Source: Flavobacterium sp. Leaf82 (GTDB lineage Bacteria > Bacteroidota > Bacteroidia > Flavobacteriales > Flavobacteriaceae). From it: a stretch of DNA of 64,000 nt. Below are positions 1 through 7,778 of this stretch, in pieces (positions within the stretch are counted from its first letter, which is position 1; each line of letters starts with the position of its first letter). The DNA is taken from the NCBI RefSeq assembly GCF_001422725.1, contig NZ_LMMA01000005.1:62001-126000 (forward strand), read 5' to 3'. The position numbers and the translations under genes are program-made. Below the pieces are notes generated by a model. The model saw only the letters and a program-made list of their open reading frames with translations, was not told where the DNA came from and searched no databases.

Positions 1-166
1 CTTCGCAGGCTTCTTTAAAGCAAACCGGACAAAGACAATCACCTCCTTCAGAAAGATTAAAAATAGGAGGAAAATCATTGCACCAACATTTGTTTTCGAT
101 TGAAATATCCCCACAATTAAAAGAAGATTCACAACCAGAACAAACTTTTGTTTTTATGGTATTCAT
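1..166 (-). CDS. Cysteine-rich CWC family protein (5' part only)
   Basis: The gene runs off the left edge; 55 codons are visible from the ATG at 164-166. The translation is a small metal-binding type protein with CSGC at residues 9-12, Cys18-Gly19, CWC at 27-29 and CLCPVC at 44-49. This spacing is typical of the short cysteine-rich CWC family, which is presumed to bind zinc and has no assigned function. It is transcribed away from the ABC importer that follows, so the gap 167-338 probably holds promoters for both. The stop codon is outside the window. Confidence 0.8.
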   Translation of the reverse strand, partial: MNTIKTKVCSGCESSFNCGDISIENKCWCNDFPPIFNLSEGGDCLCPVCFKEACE

Positions 167-232
167 AAGATAAAGGTGGTATTTGTTGGATTTTGTAAGA
201 ATAAAAGTAAACAAAAAAAATAGAAATTGCGT

Positions 233-240
233 TACCTTTG
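233..240 (+). promoter_or_regulatory. Candidate -7 promoter box for the importer operon
   Basis: TACCTTTG matches the Bacteroidota -7 consensus TAnnTTTG and lies about 100 nt upstream of the lipoprotein start at 339. No good -33 TTG at the usual spacing was seen. I found no B12-box (GCCACTG-like) or riboswitch-like fold in the 167-338 gap. Confidence 0.35.
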
Positions 241-338
241 TCTCTTTCAAAATCTAAATTATTAAATTAAAATGATTCAGATTATGAGCTAAAATCGAGA
301 AAGCAAAAACTATTCCCTAAAAATAAGATAACCTTTTT

Positions 339-1481
339 ATGAAAAATTTATTACCTAAATTAATTTTTATTTTACCCTTTTTTATTCTCGTTGGATGTAA
401 AAAGAATGAAACTGCGGAGATTGCAACAACCGAAATTGCAAAAAATAGTATAGAATATGCTTCCGGACTTTCTATTGTAAAACACGAAGGATATTCAGTA
501 GTGACAGTTTCAGATCCATGGCCAAATGCAAATGCAAAATTTACTTATATCTTAAAAGAAAAGGACGCTAAAGTTCCGGACAGCCTGCAAAAATATACTA
601 CGATAAAAGTACCGTTAGAGTCTGTTGTAGTAACCTCAACAACTAATATTCCGTTTCTTGAAATGTTAGAAGTCGAAGATAAATTAGTTGGTTTTCCGCA
701 CACAGATTATGTTTCATCAGAAAAAACCAGAGTTTTAATAGATAAAGGATCCGTTAAAAATGTAGGTCAGAACGAAAAATTAAATATCGAGCAACTGATC
801 GATTTATCTCCGGACCTGATTGTAACTTTTGGAGTTGATAATAACAATCCGATGTTGGATAATTTGAAGAAAAGTGGATTAACTATTTTAATTCAGGCCG
901 ATTGGATGGAGCAATCTCCACTAGGAAAAGCAGAATGGATTAAATTATACGGAGCATTATTTGGTAAAGAAGAAAAAGCGAAGGAGCTATTTGATAAAAT
1001 TGTTTTGAGTTACAATCAGGCTAAGAAATTGCTAGCCGATAAACCAGCTACTGCAACTGTTTTGTATGGTGCTATGTATGAAGATGTTTGGTATGTTGCT
1101 AAAGGAAATAGCTGGGTGGCACAATTTATGAAAGATGCGCAGGCAAATTATTTATGGGCAGACCTGAAAGGAACGGGAAGTGAAGGATTATCTTTTGAAA
1201 AGGTTTTAGTAAAGGCAAAAACGGCTGATTTCTGGATTGCTTCAGGTTCGTTTAAAACCTTGGAGGAATTTGGAAAAATCAATACACATTACAGTCAGTT
1301 TGATGCTTTTAAAAACAAAAATGTATATACTTTCGAAGGCAAATCAGGAGCAACAGGAGGAACTGTTTATTATGAACTTGCACCAAGCCGTCCTGATTTA
1401 GTATTAAAAGATTATATCAAAATATTTCATCCTGATTTATTGCCAAGCTACGAATTTACTTTTGCATCAAAATTAAACTAA
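339..1481 (+). CDS. ABC importer substrate-binding lipoprotein (FecB/BtuF type)
   Basis: A 380-residue lipoprotein: hydrophobic signal peptide, then lipobox LVGC with the acylated Cys20. The body has features of the class III periplasmic-binding (TroA/BtuF) fold, including a stretch around residues 93-125 with the LEMLEVEDKLVGFP pattern and IEQLIDLSPDLIVTFG near 150. It should capture a ferric siderophore, haem or corrinoid at the membrane and hand it to the FecCD permease that begins six bases after its stop. In Bacteroidota such lipoproteins face the periplasm. The substrate cannot be read from the sequence; no cobalamin riboswitch precedes the operon, which does not exclude B12. Confidence 0.85.
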   Translation: MKNLLPKLIFILPFFILVGCKKNETAEIATTEIAKNSIEYASGLSIVKHEGYSVVTVSDPWPNANAKFTYILKEKDAKVPDSLQKYTTIKVPLESVVVTSTTNIPFLEMLEVEDKLVGFPHTDYVSSEKTRVLIDKGSVKNVGQNEKLNIEQLIDLSPDLIVTFGVDNNNPMLDNLKKSGLTILIQADWMEQSPLGKAEWIKLYGALFGKEEKAKELFDKIVLSYNQAKKLLADKPATATVLYGAMYEDVWYVAKGNSWVAQFMKDAQANYLWADLKGTGSEGLSFEKVLVKAKTADFWIASGSFKTLEEFGKINTHYSQFDAFKNKNVYTFEGKSGATGGTVYYELAPSRPDLVLKDYIKIFHPDLLPSYEFTFASKLN

Positions 1482-1486
1482 AGGCA

Positions 1487-2515
1487 TTGAACAATAAAAA
1501 ACGAAATATAATCCTGTTTTCAATACTTGGTTTAGCGCTATTATTTATGTTTTTTCTGGACATTAGTTTGGGATCAATAACAATTCCGTTCAAAGAAGTT
1601 TATACGAGTTTAACGGGAGGTCAGGCCAGCAAATCGACATGGGAATATATTATTATTAATTATCGTTTACCAAAAGCCATCACGGCTGTTTTAGTAGGCG
1701 TAGGATTATCTGTAAGCGGATTGTTGATGCAAACCTTATTTAGAAATCCTTTAGCAGGCCCGGACGTTTTAGGATTAAGTTCCGGAGCAATTCTGGCGGT
1801 TGCAATTGTAATTTTAGGTGCAGGTTTTTTACCTTCATTTCTAAATGTAATTTTATTATCTCCGTATGGCATCGTATTGGCTTCTACATTAGGAAGTGTT
1901 TCGGTTTTGATGTTGGTTTTATTAGTAGCACAGCGATTGCGAAACACAATGGCAATTTTAATAGTTGGTCTTATGTTTGGTAGTTTTACAAGTGCTATTG
2001 TTGGTGTTCTTACTTATTTTAGTTCAGCTGAACAATTGCAGAAATTTACTTTTTGGTCTTTGGGCAGTTTAGGTAATCTTTCCTGGACATCAATTGCCAT
2101 TTTATCGGTTTGTATTATTTTAGGTTTGCTTTTAAGTGCCAGTAGTATAAAACCTTTGAACGCATTGCTTTTAGGAGAGAATTATGCCAAAAGCATGGGA
2201 TTGAACTACAAAAGAGCGCGACTGACAATTATATTTGCAACAAGTATTTTAGCCGGAAGCGTTACAGCTTTTGCAGGACCAATCGCATTTATTGGATTAG
2301 CAGTTCCCCATATTGCAAAACTAACATTCCAGACCAGTAATCACGCCATTTTATATTGGAGCACTTTTTTTTATGGCGGAATAATCATGCTCTTTTGCGA
2401 TATGGCATCACAATTACCCGGATTAGAAACAACTTTGCCTATCAATGCTATCACGTCTATTATTGGCGCTCCGGTTGTAGTTTGGTTGTTAATGCGAAAA
2501 AGAAATTTTCAGTAA
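1487..2515 (+). CDS. FecCD-family ABC transporter permease
   Basis: 342 residues, strongly hydrophobic with about nine or ten membrane segments. The family signature is clear near residues 60-105: YRLPKAITAVLVGVGLSVSG, then QTLFRNPLAGPDVLGLSSGA. It forms the inner-membrane channel for the substrate delivered by the preceding lipoprotein. The only start giving a normal N-terminus before the first membrane helix is TTG at 1487, six bases after the upstream stop with AAGG just before it; the first in-frame ATG would cut into helix 1. Its partner ATPase is not adjacent: a GxxExxY gene lies between them. Confidence 0.9.
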   Translation: MNNKKRNIILFSILGLALLFMFFLDISLGSITIPFKEVYTSLTGGQASKSTWEYIIINYRLPKAITAVLVGVGLSVSGLLMQTLFRNPLAGPDVLGLSSGAILAVAIVILGAGFLPSFLNVILLSPYGIVLASTLGSVSVLMLVLLVAQRLRNTMAILIVGLMFGSFTSAIVGVLTYFSSAEQLQKFTFWSLGSLGNLSWTSIAILSVCIILGLLLSASSIKPLNALLLGENYAKSMGLNYKRARLTIIFATSILAGSVTAFAGPIAFIGLAVPHIAKLTFQTSNHAILYWSTFFYGGIIMLFCDMASQLPGLETTLPINAITSIIGAPVVVWLLMRKRNFQ

Positions 2516-2540
2516 AAGCTTACAAAAAATAGTATCTTAG

Positions 2541-2567
2541 TTTTTTAACACATAGGGACATAGTTTT
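2541..2567 (+). repeat. Left terminal inverted repeat of the GxxExxY cassette
   Basis: This 27-nt stretch contains six T, then AACACATAG, GGACATAG and TTTT. Its reverse complement is present, with only a few differences, at 3134-3161 on the other side of the GxxExxY gene. Shared core: TTTTTTAA(A)CACATAG followed by RRACATAG. Confidence 0.75.
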
Positions 2568-2660
2568 AAAATATTTGAAAAAGGCGTTTCACTTTATGTA
2601 AACAATCATAGTGAAGCCGATTCATATGTAAAGTATGTCTTTATTTAATTAAGATATTTA

Positions 2661-3074
2661 ATGATTACACAAAAATATTTAGATGAACTTACTTACGAGG
2701 TTATTGGTGCATCAATCGAAGTTCATAAAGTTGTTGGAAAAGGATTACTTGAAAATGTTTATCATCAATGTTTAAAAGAAGAACTTTTACATAGAAAATT
2801 GGATTTTTTTACGGAAATGAAAGTGCCTTTAATTTATCGAAATAAAGAGTTACAAGCAGATCTTCGATGTGATCTTTTTGTCGAAAATTGTTTGGTTGTA
2901 GAATTAAAAGCAGTTTCTGAAATAAATCCAGTTCATCAAGCACAAATTATGACTTATATGAAGCTTTTAAAAGCACCAAAAGGAATAATAATTAATTTTA
3001 ATTGTTTTAATATATTTAAAGAAGGTCAAAAAACATTTGTAAATGAATACTTTAAATTACTGCCAAAGTATTAG
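2661..3074 (+). CDS. GxxExxY protein (PDDEXK-like family)
   Basis: 137 residues. The naming motif is visible as GKGLLENVY near residues 27-35, followed by CLKEELLHR, then a nuclease-like core: DLFVENCLVVELKAV (Asp and Glu-x-Lys as in PDDEXK enzymes) and QAQIMTYMKLLKAPKGIIIN. The family is widespread and often multicopy in Bacteroidota and its function is unknown; no DNA cleavage is established. It interrupts an ABC importer operon between permease and ATPase genes, and the gene with its spacers is bounded by an imperfect inverted repeat (2541-2567 and 3134-3161), which suggests it arrived as a unit. Confidence 0.9.
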   Translation: MITQKYLDELTYEVIGASIEVHKVVGKGLLENVYHQCLKEELLHRKLDFFTEMKVPLIYRNKELQADLRCDLFVENCLVVELKAVSEINPVHQAQIMTYMKLLKAPKGIIINFNCFNIFKEGQKTFVNEYFKLLPKY

Positions 3075-3133
3075 AACTCAAGCTATGTTTAATTTACCAG
3101 TAAATTTCAAATCTCTTTTTTAATTAGACAAAG

Positions 3134-3161
3134 AAACCTATGTTTCTATGTGTTTAAAAAA
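3134..3161 (-). repeat. Right terminal inverted repeat of the GxxExxY cassette
   Basis: Read on the minus strand this is six T, AAACACATAG, AAACATAG, GTTT, matching the left repeat at 2541-2567. It ends 8 nt before the ATPase start codon, so the ATPase translation signals lie within or beside the repeat. Confidence 0.75.
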
Positions 3162-3169
3162 TAACCGCA

Positions 3170-3946
3170 ATGAAAACAATCTTAGAAACTTCAAACTTAA
3201 ACATTGGCTACAAGTCCAGGAAAGAAACTGTGACCATTGCTGAAAATCTAAATCTGAATTTAAGTTCCGGTAAATTAATCTCATTAATTGGAGCAAACGG
3301 AATTGGTAAATCAACTTTATTAAGAACGATTACAGGAATTCAGCAACCTTTAGCAGGAAATGTTTTTTTGAATGATAAAAATATAAAGACCTACAAACCT
3401 GTAGATTTAGCACAGAATTTAAGTTTGGTTTTAACCGAAAATTTGCCGCCAAGTAATCTTTCTGTTTTTGAGTTAGTAGCGCTGGGTCGTCAGCCTTATA
3501 CAAACTGGATTGATACTTTGACACCAACCGATATCGAGAAAGTTCAGGAAGCATTAGAATTGACTCAAATCGAACATCTGGCTCAAAAAAAACATTATGA
3601 GATTAGCGACGGACAATTGCAAAAAGTTTTAATAGCAAGAGCTTTAGCGCAGGATACGCCACTAATTATTCTGGATGAACCTACAACACATCTTGATTTA
3701 TTGCATAAAGTTGCATTGTTTAAATTGTTAAAAAAGTTAACGCAGGAAACCCAAAAGTGTATTTTATTTTCGACCCATGATATCGATTTGGGGATTCAGT
3801 TAAGTGACGAAATGATTATTATGACGCAAAATCTAGTAGTTCAGGATGAACCTTGTAATTTAATTACAAAAGGAAGTTTTGCTACTTTATTTAAGGACGA
3901 ACATATTATTTTTGATGCAGAAAAAGGGAAGTTTATAATTACCTAA
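3170..3946 (+). CDS. ABC importer ATPase (FecE/BtuD type)
   Basis: 258 residues with a complete nucleotide-binding domain: Walker A GANGIGKST (41-49), signature ISDGQ (145-149), Walker B LIILDE (165-170), and the switch His in FSTHD. The signature is a degenerate form of LSGGQ, so Asp replaces the first Gly. It should power the lipoprotein/FecCD importer upstream, from which it is separated by the GxxExxY cassette. Its last four bases overlap a convergent gene. A divergent copy of its last 79 bases sits at 4494-4572. Confidence 0.9.
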   Translation: MKTILETSNLNIGYKSRKETVTIAENLNLNLSSGKLISLIGANGIGKSTLLRTITGIQQPLAGNVFLNDKNIKTYKPVDLAQNLSLVLTENLPPSNLSVFELVALGRQPYTNWIDTLTPTDIEKVQEALELTQIEHLAQKKHYEISDGQLQKVLIARALAQDTPLIILDEPTTHLDLLHKVALFKLLKKLTQETQKCILFSTHDIDLGIQLSDEMIIMTQNLVVQDEPCNLITKGSFATLFKDEHIIFDAEKGKFIIT

Positions 3947-4434
3947 ACGATATTATTTTCTTTATTAAATCTATTTCTGTGTATTCTAAGCGTGATCGAT
4001 AATTCGCTGATATCTGTGCTTAACTTTGCAAGATCAAATTTCATTACTTTGCCTGAGTCAATAATATTGTAGACAAAATAATATGTGGCATCTTCATTCT
4101 TATTAGTATTGCCAGAATATTCAGTAACAACTCTTTCATTTTCAATATTACTCCACGGAACTAAAATTAGATTTCTATATTGAATTCCTTTAGAGTTAAT
4201 TCGGAATTGAACTTCATCAATTCTTTTTATTTCTTTGATTAAATAAGGAATTTGAAATAGAAAAATACCGCCTAATACAAGCGATATGATAGATTTATCC
4301 TGATTTACGAAATATATTGCAGCAACGGCAAGTCCTATTAAAAGTAATATCCTTAAAAGAATATTTGTTCTTGTATAGTAAATTAAATTTTCTTCAGAAT
4401 AGCTTAAGTTGTTACTGTCAATAATTGGTCTCAT
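3943..4434 (-). CDS. Small membrane protein, function unknown
   Basis: 163 residues. Two hydrophobic helices occur near residues 27-45 (ILLRILLLIGLAVAAIYFV) and 50-68, followed by a soluble region of roughly 90 residues that looks like a membrane-anchored PH-like domain (FRINSKGIQYRNLILVPWSNI). No catalytic motif was recognised. The stop codon overlaps the ATPase stop, so the genes converge. Immediately upstream of its start lies a fragment of a second trmL 3' end, meaning this gene sits inside a rearranged intergenic region and may have come in by recombination. Confidence 0.7.
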   Translation of the reverse strand: MRPIIDSNNLSYSEENLIYYTRTNILLRILLLIGLAVAAIYFVNQDKSIISLVLGGIFLFQIPYLIKEIKRIDEVQFRINSKGIQYRNLILVPWSNIENERVVTEYSGNTNKNEDATYYFVYNIIDSGKVMKFDLAKLSTDISELSITLRIHRNRFNKENNIV

Positions 4435-4446
4435 ACTAAATCTTTT

Positions 4447-4491
4447 TTAAACCTTTAATGCAATTTTTCTTTTAGTTTCAGCAACATACTT
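4447..4491 (-). pseudogene. Divergent copy of the trmL 3' end
   Basis: On the minus strand this reads KYVAETKRKIALKV and stop, aligned with the real trmL end FVVGEAKRQIALKV and stop at 4917-4958. The differences include conservative substitutions, as between alleles of two related strains. There is no start codon or domain; it is a remnant. Confidence 0.75.
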
Positions 4492-4492
4492 T

Positions 4493-4572
4493 CAAAAGGA
4501 AGTTTTGCCACTTTATTCAAAGACGAATATATTATTTTTAATGCAGAAAAAGGGAAGCTTATACTTACGTAA
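4493..4572 (+). pseudogene. Divergent copy of the ABC ATPase 3' end
   Basis: Ungapped match to 3867-3946 at a constant offset of 626, with 8 differences in 80 bases. In frame, four changes are synonymous and four are conservative (H to Y, D to N, F to L, I to L), and the stop is kept. This pattern suggests a copy from a functional allele that diverged elsewhere, not decay in place. Confidence 0.8.
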
Positions 4573-4730
4573 AAGTTGGAAGTCCCAGCGGGACGTTATA
4601 TTTATAGGAATGTAAATTACATTCAATAGAGCCCCGTAGGGGTGATATATATATCGCTCCGCTGGAGCTTTGCGTTAGAAATTTAATATGAGCTATAAAT
4701 ATAATGCACCTCCGGAGCTTACAATTATCT
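4573..4730. repeat. Palindrome-rich intergenic repeat, unit 1
   Basis: Holds four small hairpins: GTCCC-AGC-GGGAC, CCCC-GTA-GGGG, GCTCC-GCT-GGAGC and CTCCGGAG. The whole unit recurs at 4761-4916 with scattered differences. It is REP-like; no RAYT transposase is in the window. Confidence 0.75.
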
Positions 4731-4760
4731 TAAACCTTTAATGCAATTATAATTGCCTAA
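4731..4760. repeat. Junction of short trmL-end and ATPase-end copies
   Basis: TAAACCTTTAATGCAAT (last trmL codons, minus strand) is followed directly by ATAATTGCCTAA, which matches the ATPase end ATAATTACCTAA at 3935-3946. This marks a second duplication junction between the two palindromic units. Confidence 0.6.
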
Positions 4761-4916
4761 AAGTTGGAAGTCCCAGCGGGACGTTATATTTATAGAAATG
4801 TAAATCACATTCAATATAGCCGTGTAGGGGTGAAATATATATCGCTCCGCTGGAGCTTCGCGTCAGAATTTAATATTAGGTATAAATATAACTCCTCCGG
4901 AGTTTACAATTATATC
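4761..4916. repeat. Palindrome-rich intergenic repeat, unit 2
   Basis: Second copy of the unit at 4573-4730, beginning with the same AAGTTGGAAGTCCCAGCGGG and carrying the same hairpins. The CCCC-GTA-GGGG stem is disturbed here (CCGTGTAGGGG). It ends at the trmL stop codon. Confidence 0.75.
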
Positions 4917-5372
4917 TTAAACCTTTAATGCAATTTGTCTTTTAGCTTCACCAACTACAAAAGCAACTGAATTGGCGATATTAAAACTTCTGATTAATTT
5001 CGACATCGGGATTGTTAAATGATTTTCAAAACGAGCCAAAACTTCGGAACTTAAACCAACGCTTTCTTTACCAAAAACCAACCAGTCTCCATCTTGAAAA
5101 TCGGTTTCCAGATATGATTTTTCTGCATGGGAACTCATCAGGAAAACGCGTGATTGATCCGGAATCTGATTGATCCATTCTTCTATATTTTGGTATTCGG
5201 TAACATCAAGATGAACCCAATAATCCAAGCCGGAACGTTTCAGGTTTTTATCATTAATCACAAATCCAAAAGGATGAATTAAGTGCAGTCTACTTTCAGT
5301 GCCTACACACAAGCGACCAATATTTCCGGTATTATTTGGTATTTCCGGTTCTACAAGAACAACGTTTAGCAT
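4917..5372 (-). CDS. trmL: tRNA (cytidine(34)-2'-O)-methyltransferase TrmL
   Basis: 151 residues, the usual length of the family. SPOUT-class motifs are clear: N-terminal EPEIPNNTGNIGR (residues 8-20), LVFGKESVGLS near 98-108, and the C-terminal knot IPMSKLIRSFNIANSVAF. The enzyme methylates the ribose at wobble position 34 of leucine tRNAs using S-adenosylmethionine. Start chosen at the ATG giving MLNVVLVEPEIP, normal for TrmL. Downstream of its stop is the rearranged repeat region. Confidence 0.93.
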   Translation of the reverse strand: MLNVVLVEPEIPNNTGNIGRLCVGTESRLHLIHPFGFVINDKNLKRSGLDYWVHLDVTEYQNIEEWINQIPDQSRVFLMSSHAEKSYLETDFQDGDWLVFGKESVGLSSEVLARFENHLTIPMSKLIRSFNIANSVAFVVGEAKRQIALKV

Positions 5373-5478
5373 TACTGTTTATTTGTTTAAGTGGTTAATA
5401 GTTAATCCGTGAAATTGTTAGTCAATCAATCTTTAATTTATACTAATCCAACAATCCAGAAATCGAATTATCTAATTT

Positions 5479-6063
5479 TCAAATTGACTCGTTATCTAAT
5501 TTAAAAAAATCCGAAACTTCTAAAACCTCACCGGCTTTTAAGTCTTGCAAATATACATTTCCTATGCGAACCCGAACCAATCTTAAAGTAGGAAAACCAA
5601 CTGCGGCAGTCATTTTTCGAACCTGTCGAAACTTTCCTTCATTTACCGTAATCGATGCCCATGAAGTTGGACCATGTCGTTCGTCCCTAATTTTTTTTGC
5701 TCTTGGGCCAAAATCCGGAATTTCAGTAACTATAAAAGCGGTACAAGGTTTGGTTTTGTATTTACCACCATCAAAACCAATTTCTACACCTTTTTGTAAT
5801 TCTTCGATAGCTTCTGGTGTAATAACGCCGTCAACCTGAACATAATATTCTTTGTCGACTTTTTTGCTTCTTATTTGCTCGCTTACTTTTCCGTCAGTGG
5901 TTAACAAAAGCAACCCTTCAGAATCTTCGTCAAGTCTGCCAATAGCCATTGTGCCAATTGGAAAATTGTACAATTCGCCTAAAAGCTTTTTCTTTCTTTT
6001 TAATTCATATATAAATTGGCTGAGATAGCCGTAAGGTTTAAAAAGAATGAAATGTTGATGCAT
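5479..6063 (-). CDS. 23S rRNA pseudouridine synthase, RsuA/RluE family
   Basis: 195 residues from the ATG at 6061-6063. The catalytic loop GRLDEDSEGLLLLTTDG (residues 42-58) has the nucleophilic Asp45. The absence of an S4 domain and the N-terminus MHQHFILFKPYGYLSQF fit the RluE-type enzymes that modify 23S rRNA in the peptidyl-transferase region. A longer reading frame from 6135 exists, but a good -7 box at 6078-6085 lies inside that extension, so the shorter start is preferred. The rRNA target is inferred from family resemblance. Confidence 0.85.
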   Translation of the reverse strand: MHQHFILFKPYGYLSQFIYELKRKKKLLGELYNFPIGTMAIGRLDEDSEGLLLLTTDGKVSEQIRSKKVDKEYYVQVDGVITPEAIEELQKGVEIGFDGGKYKTKPCTAFIVTEIPDFGPRAKKIRDERHGPTSWASITVNEGKFRQVRKMTAAVGFPTLRLVRVRIGNVYLQDLKAGEVLEVSDFFKLDNESI

Positions 6064-6077
6064 GTTTGATTTTTTGG

Positions 6078-6085
6078 CAAAGATA
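6078..6085 (-). promoter_or_regulatory. Candidate -7 promoter box for the pseudouridine synthase
   Basis: On the minus strand TATCTTTG matches TAnnTTTG, 15 nt upstream of the ATG at 6063. It supports the shorter start. Confidence 0.45.
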
Positions 6086-6203
6086 GTTTTGTTTGAGATG
6101 GAATTAAAAATATTGATCAAATAAACCAAAAGCAATGTTAAAGCACTTAGTTTTCAGCTTTAGAATTCGTAATATTATAATACTAACACTAAAATACAAA
6201 ATT

Positions 6204-6581
6204 ATGGAAACTAATAATTTAGGATCAAAAAAGATAAATGGAGTTCAAAAAGATATAGATGAATCTAAAGGAAAAAATATTTCGCATGAAGGAAAATCTG
6301 ATGATGTCAATTTAAAAAAGGAAGTGGTAACAGATGCTGATGGAAATAAAAAAGTTGTAGACAGAGCCCGAAATGAGAACGAGGATATTAAGGAAGTGAA
6401 AGGCGACGTAAATTCAAAAAATGCAAATTCTAATCGAGGGGTTGATACAGAAGAAGAGGCAAAGAAAACGGTAGAAAACAAAGACAGAAACTCAGATATT
6501 ACGCCAAATCGTTATTCTAATTCTAATCCCGAAAGTCATAAGGATCGCGGAAATATGAAATTAGATGATGATAGTAAATAA
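6204..6581 (+). CDS. Small, highly charged disordered protein
   Basis: 125 residues from the ATG at 6204 (METNNLGSKK). The frame is open from 6135, but that extension is hydrophobic and unlike the rest. The protein is almost entirely Lys, Asp, Glu, Asn and Ser with no hydrophobic core, so it is predicted to be intrinsically disordered and cytoplasmic. Similar hydrophilic proteins are often stress-induced, but nothing here proves that. It is separated from neighbours by about 140 bases on each side and looks monocistronic. Confidence 0.65.
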   Translation: METNNLGSKKINGVQKDIDESKGKNISHEGKSDDVNLKKEVVTDADGNKKVVDRARNENEDIKEVKGDVNSKNANSNRGVDTEEEAKKTVENKDRNSDITPNRYSNSNPESHKDRGNMKLDDDSK

Positions 6582-6726
6582 GGAAAAATTAATGGATTCT
6601 CGTGATCTTAATGTAAAATAACATATGATTATGAGAAAGTCTTAATCTTATTGTAAACTCTTAATTTGTTATGGTCGTCCCTGAAGATCTTCGTAAATTG
6701 TAGTATAAATTTTAAATACATTAAAG

Positions 6727-7479
6727 ATGGCACTTTTAGAAAACAAGGTTGCTTTTGTATCCGGCGGAGGTTCAGGAATTGGACGTGCGGTGGCAGAAGC
6801 TTACGCTCGAGAAGGAGCAAAAGTAGTACTTTCAGATATTAACGTAGATCACGGCGAAGAGACCGTAAAAATTATAAAGGATAAAGGCGGAGAAGCTTTT
6901 TTTGTAAAAGGAGATTCATCAATCGCAAGCGACAATAAACATATGGTTGAAGTAACCGTATCTAAATATGGCCGACTTGATATTTCCTGCAATAATGCAG
7001 GTATGGGCGGTCCGGCAAAACCAACGGGAGAATATGAACCGGAAGCCTGGGACAAAGTAATTGCCTTAAATTTAAGTGGAGTTTTCTATGCTTGCCGCTA
7101 TCAATTAGAACAAATGGAAAAAAATGGTGGAGGAAGTATTGTAAATATTGCTTCTATTCACGGTCAGGTTGCGGCGCCTTTAAGTCCGGCTTATACTGCT
7201 TCTAAACATGGAGTAGTGGGGTTGACTAAAAATATTGCTGCTGAATATGCACAAAAAAATATTCGTTGTAATGCAGTTGGTCCCGGTTATATCGAAACGG
7301 CTTTGTTAAAGGATAATCTAAATAAAGAAATGATGACAGCCATTGCTGCAAAAGCACCAATGAACCGTTTAGGAACTGCTGAAGAAATTGCCGAACTGGT
7401 AGTTTTTCTAAGTTCGGAAAAATCTTCTTTCACAACCGGAAGTTATATCATCGCCGATGGTGGATATACTGCGATTTAA
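6727..7479 (+). CDS. SDR-family NAD(P)-dependent oxidoreductase
   Basis: 250 residues, classical short-chain dehydrogenase. The dinucleotide motif is GGGSGIG (13-19), NNAG is at 89-92, and the catalytic triad is Ser143, Tyr156 and Lys160 (YTASK). The C-terminus has the usual SSFTTGSYIIADGGYT. Such enzymes reduce or oxidise hydroxyl/keto groups of small molecules in the cytoplasm; the substrate cannot be predicted. It stands alone and is followed by a clear terminator at 7499-7531. Confidence 0.9.
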   Translation: MALLENKVAFVSGGGSGIGRAVAEAYAREGAKVVLSDINVDHGEETVKIIKDKGGEAFFVKGDSSIASDNKHMVEVTVSKYGRLDISCNNAGMGGPAKPTGEYEPEAWDKVIALNLSGVFYACRYQLEQMEKNGGGSIVNIASIHGQVAAPLSPAYTASKHGVVGLTKNIAAEYAQKNIRCNAVGPGYIETALLKDNLNKEMMTAIAAKAPMNRLGTAEEIAELVVFLSSEKSSFTTGSYIIADGGYTAI

Positions 7480-7498
7480 AGTTTTTCACTATAAATAC

Positions 7499-7531
7499 AA
7501 AGGCTGTTTTAATTTTAAGACAGCTTTTTTT
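7499..7531 (+). terminator. Rho-independent terminator after the SDR gene
   Basis: Stem GCTGTTTTAA / TTAAGACAGC (7503-7512 and 7515-7524) with one G-T pair, followed by seven T. The following 7532-7778 is AT-rich with no gene seen. Confidence 0.8.
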
Positions 7532-7778
7532 ATGTCTTTATTTGAAAATAAATAAAGTTTTATCTTGTTAAAGTATATGGATAAAGTAAATTCTTTCAAT
7601 AGTATATAATTGTTTAAAGTCGCTATAAGTTTGGTAAATATTCAGGTATTTGTGCAATAAATTGATATTTATTATGGAATGTTTACAAAATTGAAAACAA
7701 TAACTTTATGGTTTCACAATATTCCCTTAACTTTAAAGGATATAAATTTGATTTCTAAAAACTCTATTTTTTAAACAC

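Noticed and set aside
167..338. Cobalamin riboswitch upstream of the importer
   Set aside because: No B12 box or conserved fold recognised, so the substrate is left open.
4494..4572. Independent short gene
   Set aside because: It has no start codon and only copies the ATPase 3' end.
5479..6135. Longer start of the pseudouridine synthase at 6135
   Set aside because: The extension is not family-like, and a -7 promoter box lies within it.
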